Shown: piece after piece, positions 57,650 to 61,982 of the stretch | Layout: every line of letters begins with the position of its first letter | Numbering within the stretch: position 1 is the first letter of the stretch | NCBI GenBank assembly: GCA_014084085.1 | Contig: NPFB01000196.1 | Coordinates: forward strand, 70,258-132,239 | Source of the DNA: Hondaea fermentalgiana | Taxonomy: Eukaryota; Sar; Bigyra; Thraustochytrida; Thraustochytriidae | Direction: 5' to 3' | DNA: 61,982 nucleotides | The notes under the pieces: model-generated | Database searches by the model: none | Seen by the model: only the letters and a program-made list of their open reading frames with translations | Told to the model about the DNA's origin: nothing | Position numbers and translations under genes: made by a program

Positions 57650-58089
57650 ATGGATGGGGCGGACGTTGTCCAGGAAGAGCTGGAGGCTCGCCAGCGCGAA
57701 CTGCGCGAGGTCCAAGCGCGTAGCTCGGCCATAAATGCTCCACTTCGCTCGCAACAAACGGGTATTGTAAGTTCTCTCTGTCGAAAAACGCAAACGTAAT
57801 TGATGACTTGCTTACGAACGTTTTTCGTTGATGTATTCAGGAAGCTCTCGACGCGGCGACGACACGAATGAGTCGCGATCTGGATCGCGAGCGCAAAGAG
57901 GTGTACGAGCAAGAGCGCAGACTCAAGCACGAGCTGGCCATGCTGCGCAAGCGCACAAATCAAGCTTCGTCGCAAGATATCATTTCTCCGCGATCGGCGC
58001 GAGTCGGCAAAAGAGTGCTCGCCTTTCTATTATTGTTTCGAATCATTGCAACTGTCTGGCGACGATTACTCAAGGGAGGTCGCAAGTAA
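57650..58089 (+). CDS. Small tail-anchored coiled-coil protein, join(57650..57766,57841..58089), 121 aa
   Basis: Exon 1 gives 'MDGADVVQEELEARQRELRE' to 'RSQQTGI'. Exon 2 continues 'EALDAATTRMSRDLDRERKE' through a heptad-rich coiled coil to about residue 85. A single hydrophobic segment (VLAFLLLFRIIATVW) near the C-terminus is followed by 'RRLLKGGRK'. This is a tail-anchor layout with a basic end, as for ER, mitochondrial or peroxisomal outer-membrane proteins. The family is not recognised. The 74-base intron has GTAAGT and TTCAG ends and lies in phase 0; reading through it meets a stop at once. It converges with the R3H gene with 262 bases between the stops. Confidence 0.78.
57767..57840 (+). 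other. Intron of the tail-anchored protein gene (74 bases, phase 0)
   Basis: Starts GTAAGT and ends TATTCAG; the shortest convincing intron in the window. Splicing joins two coiled-coil segments in frame. Confidence 0.85.
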
Positions 58090-58351
58090 GCCTTTTTTTG
58101 TCGGGTCGGATGCCAACTGCCTGCGTGCGTCCCTCTTTTCCTGTGCCCTAACTTCTATCCTAAGCTATTCATTTGATCGTCAGAAAAGAAATATTTCCGA
58201 ATTTTTGTACCACGATATCAAGAGCAAGAGAATCGAGAGGCTTGAGAACATCGCGTCCTATAATCAAGTGTCCCAACTCTCATCGTCTTTACTATGCCCT
58301 GTCCGAGCGCTGTCAATAAAAAAAAAACTATCCTTTTCCTTGGCTATCCTT

Positions 58352-60557
58352 TCACTCGGAATCGCTGTCGGCAAGCTGATCCCAAAGCGTCGACTGGGAC
58401 GCTGCTTGGAATGACGCTCCTCCCGCTTGCCCTCGATTCCGAGATGATTGTTGCAGCCTTGACGAAGCCGTTCTCGAAGACCTACCGTGACTCTTGTCGT
58501 TGTCGTCATCGTCGGAATTCCATCCCGTGTTCAAGGCGTTTTGCGCTTGGCGCTGGATTCTCGCTGCCTGCGATTGTAGGCGGCGTTCCTCGCGCTTGCG
58601 ACGATTCTCGGCGCTCGTCGAAGACGAATGAAGCCGCAACTGCATCAGGGCCCAGTCATCAGGAGCAGGCCACCATTGCACTTGCTTCCAGGAGATTGGC
58701 CCCAAGACATTTTCGCGCTGCGACTTGAGCATTGCGAGCGTTTTTCGAGCCGTTGCCTTATCGGAGAACTCGAGAATCACATTCTCCGCATCGAGTGTGC
58801 GCACATGAAACGCGCTACGGCGCACAGTCGGCTCAATTGCTGTGCTCACTGCATTCGACGAGATGCGCCCCCCCCCTGCGAGCTCAGAAACGCCCCAGAG
58901 TGCGACGGAGCTGCTTCCCAATGCGGCGTGGCTGCGTTGCCGGGTGAGCGCGGCTGGCGCTCCGGAAAGCTCATTGTCACTTGACGAAAGCAAGTTTCCG
59001 AATTGCAAGATGGCCTGGATCACCGACATTTCCGGCTCGCTCGCGTGCGTAGTCTTGTGCACCACGATGTGGCGATTTGGTTCAGGGTCGATGGATGACG
59101 TCTGCAAGCCATAGTAGTCTTGCGCAAGCTTGTGGAAAAAACGGCGTGCCTCAGTTCGCATGACGGGAAGCGCCTTGGTCCGAACCGAAGTTGGCGCACG
59201 GAGAAAAGCGACGAGCTCTGTCTCAATACGGCCGACGAGATCCATTCCAACACGTCTGGCCTGCGATACAAAATCGGGCGTGTATGGACACAACAAGCCA
59301 TCGAGGCTCGCAGCTAGCGCGACGCGCCCGTCGTGCATTTCGCGAGACCGAGGATCGATCCCTTGACTTGCGAGGACCTGCTCTCGTGGCAGCGCATTGC
59401 CAAAAACAGATCGATTTGCTTGCGAAGCGCGAAGCGTCTGCATTGCAGCGCCTTCCGCGGTCGCTGTGGCCCCGCTGCGTGGAGCAAGAGAGAGACGGGG
59501 CCGCCCGCTCGCTGATCCCAAGACGCTAAGGCCACCTCGAGATGCAGAGCTTGCAGAAGCACTCGGGGCTGGCGCTGCACGAGGCGCAGCGCTAACAATT
59601 GACGCCATCGTCGGTCCCACGGAAGCACTCGATGCGCCCCAAGCGGTTGGCGTTGTCACAGGGCGTGGTCCTGCCGCATTCTGAGAGGTATCAAAGCTGC
59701 TGTTGGTGGGCACAGCTTGCGCTTGCCCATGCCCGGGCGCACGGCCTGGCCAGGATGGTGCACGCGGCTCGGTGACGCGCGGAACCCCCACTGGAGGATC
59801 ATATTGTGCAGGCCCTCGAGGTCGCTCATACGCCGTTGCTGCCGCAGCGTTCGCCGAACCAGCGGGCAGTTCAGGGAACGCAACGGTGTCATCCATGGCT
59901 GAGGCCTCTTCAACCTGCCAATCATCGTCATCAATGACACGAAGGTTTCCATCACGATGAACAACTGCATGCAGGCGTCGCTGCCCGCTGTATCCATGAT
60001 CAGCTTGATCTTCCGCTGCGGCGTCAATGTGGGCTTGAAGGTTCTGCTGCTGCGTTGCCGAGTCTCGCGAGGAAAAGTTGAACATGGAGTTCATCAAGAC
60101 GGTTGCTTGTCTACGCAACACGGCGGCACGGCGTTCCATACCTTCGTCTGCGCTCCCTCCTTGCGTTCTTTGCCCCTGCTGCTGCACTCGGATGGCCTTG
60201 CTGAGATCGAAAGCGTCCGTGACTTTGGCGGGAGGTAGTCGATTTTCGAGAAGGTACTGATCGAGACTTTGACAAATTTGTCGCGTCAAAGGCTGGCGAG
60301 TATTTGGATTTGAAAAGTTTCCTGTTGAAACAATATAATGCGCGAGCATTTTGCCATCAAAGTACTGCTTGACCTCTGTCGATTCCCCTTCGTTTGCGCC
60401 CCTGTTGACGCGAACGGTAATGGCAAAGGGTGGGTATGGGAGCTCCGCAAGTGAGTCCATGGAAATGGGGTCGATATCGGTCAGACTATGCCACCATTTC
60501 GCTTGTTTTCCCTTGGCTGGTCGCTTCCGCTTTCCTACTTCGTCGGCTCGCGTTCCC

Positions 60558-60601
<44 letters not shown>

Positions 60602-61282
60602 CTTTGTTTCTTGTTTTGATGATTTTGATTCTTTGGTATCATGACTCGTTTTATCATGTGTGAAAACCTTGTTGTCATCTCCATCATCATCTTCGTCATC
60701 ATCAGCTTCTGTCGACGAAAGACTGCCCACCGACGTGTTATCGTACACGAAAAGGTTCTCAGCTTGCTTATTAGAGGCGCCGAGACAAGATTCTTGCATT
60801 GGGTCGCGTTTGTCGGCAGCTTCTAGCTTGGACACCGCCTCGCGCAACGACGGAAGCAACTGCTGATGCAAAATTGAACTTGCTTCTTCGCGCTTTTCGT
60901 TACCCTTGGCCAGATAAAAGGACTTTCGCAAATCCAGAAGTTTTGCGCACTCGGACTCCAAGCCCGTCCTCGTCTCGGCATCGGCAACAAGCTGCATTTG
61001 GTCCTGAAGACTTTGCAAGTGCCCATTCATCTCCCCCTCCGGACTTTTGTATGAACGATTCGCGCCTCCACGTCTCGCGCCTCTTCCACCGCCACGCTGC
61101 GATCTTCCGCGCTTCGCCCTGGGATGCTGCGTCTTCAAAGATGACGTAGCTTCTGATTTTACATCGGAAGCAGCCGCCCCCGCGCCACCTCGGCGTCCTC
61201 CACGTCCCCCGCGGCGACTGCCTCGCGACTTGCCTTTGCCTCGTGCTCGCGGCTGACTTTGACCTTGGCCATCCTCCGTCAT
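58352..61282 (-). CDS. U-box-like and R3H domain RNA-binding protein, 976 aa
   Basis: From the ATG at 61282 the protein opens with an RGG/GRG-rich stretch (RGKGKSRGSRRGGRGGRRGG). A helical segment and a Gln run follow. A module at about 257-345 has 'DIDPISMDSLAELPYPPF', 'YFDGKMLAHYIVSTGNFSNP' and 'TRQPLTRQICQSLDQYL', resembling a U-box/RING-like fold without zinc ligands. An R3H domain lies at about 690-755 (TEARRFFHKLAQDYYGLQTSS, with the R-x3-H core and 'PNRHIVVHKT'). An RRM-like segment lies at about 814-865 (HVRTLDAENVILEFSDKATARKTL). R3H binds single-stranded nucleic acid. The ORF runs open to 61849 upstream, but that part is Arg/Ala-rich leader-like sequence. Confidence 0.78.
60559..60600. 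repeat. GCT/CAG run coding poly-Gln in the R3H protein
   Basis: About fourteen uninterrupted GCT units on the plus strand read as CAG on the gene strand. Confidence 0.95.
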
Positions 61283-61884
61283 GTTTTCCACTAACGTGCG
61301 TGCTCCACCACAACACAGCCTTTCGTCTACGACACGTCGACGGCGACTCCGCCGTGCTCGTCCGCGTCCTCTCGCAGCGCGCTCACCGCCTCGCGAGCTA
61401 GCCCTGGCAGCAGAAGAAAGGAGTCGCCCTGCGCGCGGCGCCCTCGGACTCGCCTCTCGCTCGCCCGCCCGCTCGCGCTCTCCGCTCCGACGCAGGCCGG
61501 CACCGGCACGCGATCGCGGCGATAGATCCAGGCAAGTCCCGCGGTCCTCGCGCCCGCGCTCCGCGCCGCGAGTCCCGAGCCGAGGCCCCGCCCGCGCTCT
61601 CCTCGCGCGCGCCGCCGCCGTCCGCTTCAACGCGAACAAGGTCTGCTTTTCTTGCTCTGCGCAGGGCCTCGAGTCGCTCCCGATCCCTCCGCGGGCCCTA
61701 TCCATTCCGCGAACGGTCCGCGCAGGTTCCGCCTCGGTTCCGTCGCCGTTCCCCGCGACCTGGATATCTTTTCTTTCTTTCTTGCTTTCTTCCTTGCTTT
61801 CGTCCATTCTCGCTGTTTTGAAGTTTGAAGGCCCTGTCCCATTTTGCACTTACGTTGTTTACTAGCCAGCTCTTGCAAGGAAGC
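61283..61884. promoter_or_regulatory. GC-rich divergent region at the right end
   Basis: About 600 GC-rich bases between the R3H start and a possible plus-strand start at 61885. Frames on both strands are Arg/Ala/Pro-rich without family resemblance. It ends with a pyrimidine tract (61766-61802). Confidence 0.45.
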
Positions 61885-61982
61885 ATGGTCGCCGTGGGCG
61901 TGGCCGAGCGCAACGAGTTCATGGAGAGACGCAACGGCGGCGCGCGAGACCGCGGCGCGAGACCGAGCCCGCGCGCGCGAGC
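61885..61982 (+). CDS. Possible start of a divergent gene, cut by the window edge
   Basis: An ATG at 61885 opens a frame (MVAVGVAERNEFMERRNGG...) that stays open to the last base. It is placed head to head with the R3H gene after a GC-rich promoter-like region. Only 32 residues are visible and no family can be named. Because the DNA is GC-rich, a frame open for this length by chance is quite possible. Confidence 0.3.
   Translation, partial: MVAVGVAERNEFMERRNGGARDRGARPSPRAR

Overview
The window is nuclear DNA of a GC-rich protist with few introns. The gene content best fits a heterotrophic stramenopile of the thraustochytrid/labyrinthulomycete type, although no rRNA or other taxonomic marker is present to prove it. 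The argument rests on four things: a ciliary EFHC protein (so probably flagellated zoospores), typical eukaryotic families (WNK and IRE-type AGC kinases, PEN-2, Dbp9/DDX56), a Tudor-like module inside a WNK kinase, and an HCF101-type Fe-S protein carrying a mitochondrial-type presequence. Most genes are single exons. Four convincing introns sit in three genes, all GT-AG and all between codons (phase 0). Three 100-base N runs (14602-14701, 26774-26873, 46380-46479) are scaffold gaps.

Layout, 1-23 kb: a permuted papain-like (YiiX/C92) protein faces EFHC tail to tail. Next come three large minus-strand genes: a calpain-like protein with a damaged catalytic triad, a signal-peptide/FG-GAP/Cys-rich/multi-TM receptor-like protein (interrupted by a gap), and a multi-TM class-3 lipase. 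A decayed copy of the 5' end of the FG-GAP gene lies 0.7 kb upstream of that gene.

23-36 kb: an asparagine-synthetase-like PP-loop enzyme without a glutaminase domain, the Dbp9/DDX56 nucleolar helicase, transaldolase (one intron), the HCF101-like carrier, PEN-2 of gamma-secretase, an orphan type I membrane protein and an orphan 577-aa protein.

36-49 kb: an IRE/Greatwall-like AGC kinase, the selenocysteine-pathway kinase PSTK, and two closely related secreted sulfatases separated by 2.9 kb of repeat-rich, apparently non-coding DNA.

49-62 kb: a three-exon LRRC57-like leucine-rich-repeat protein with an N-myristoylation-type start, a 2.35 kb non-coding stretch, a WNK kinase with Tudor-like and OSR1_C-like domains, a small two-exon tail-anchored coiled-coil protein, and a U-box-like/R3H RNA-binding protein. 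The start of one further plus-strand gene may run off the right edge.

The genes are not an operon or a biosynthetic cluster. The only clear functional grouping is the sulfatase pair. The most unusual items are the mitochondrial-looking HCF101 homologue, the WNK-Tudor fusion, the degenerate calpain with zinc-binding tail, the glutaminase-free asparagine-synthetase homologue with a zinc ribbon, and the two or three orphan proteins.
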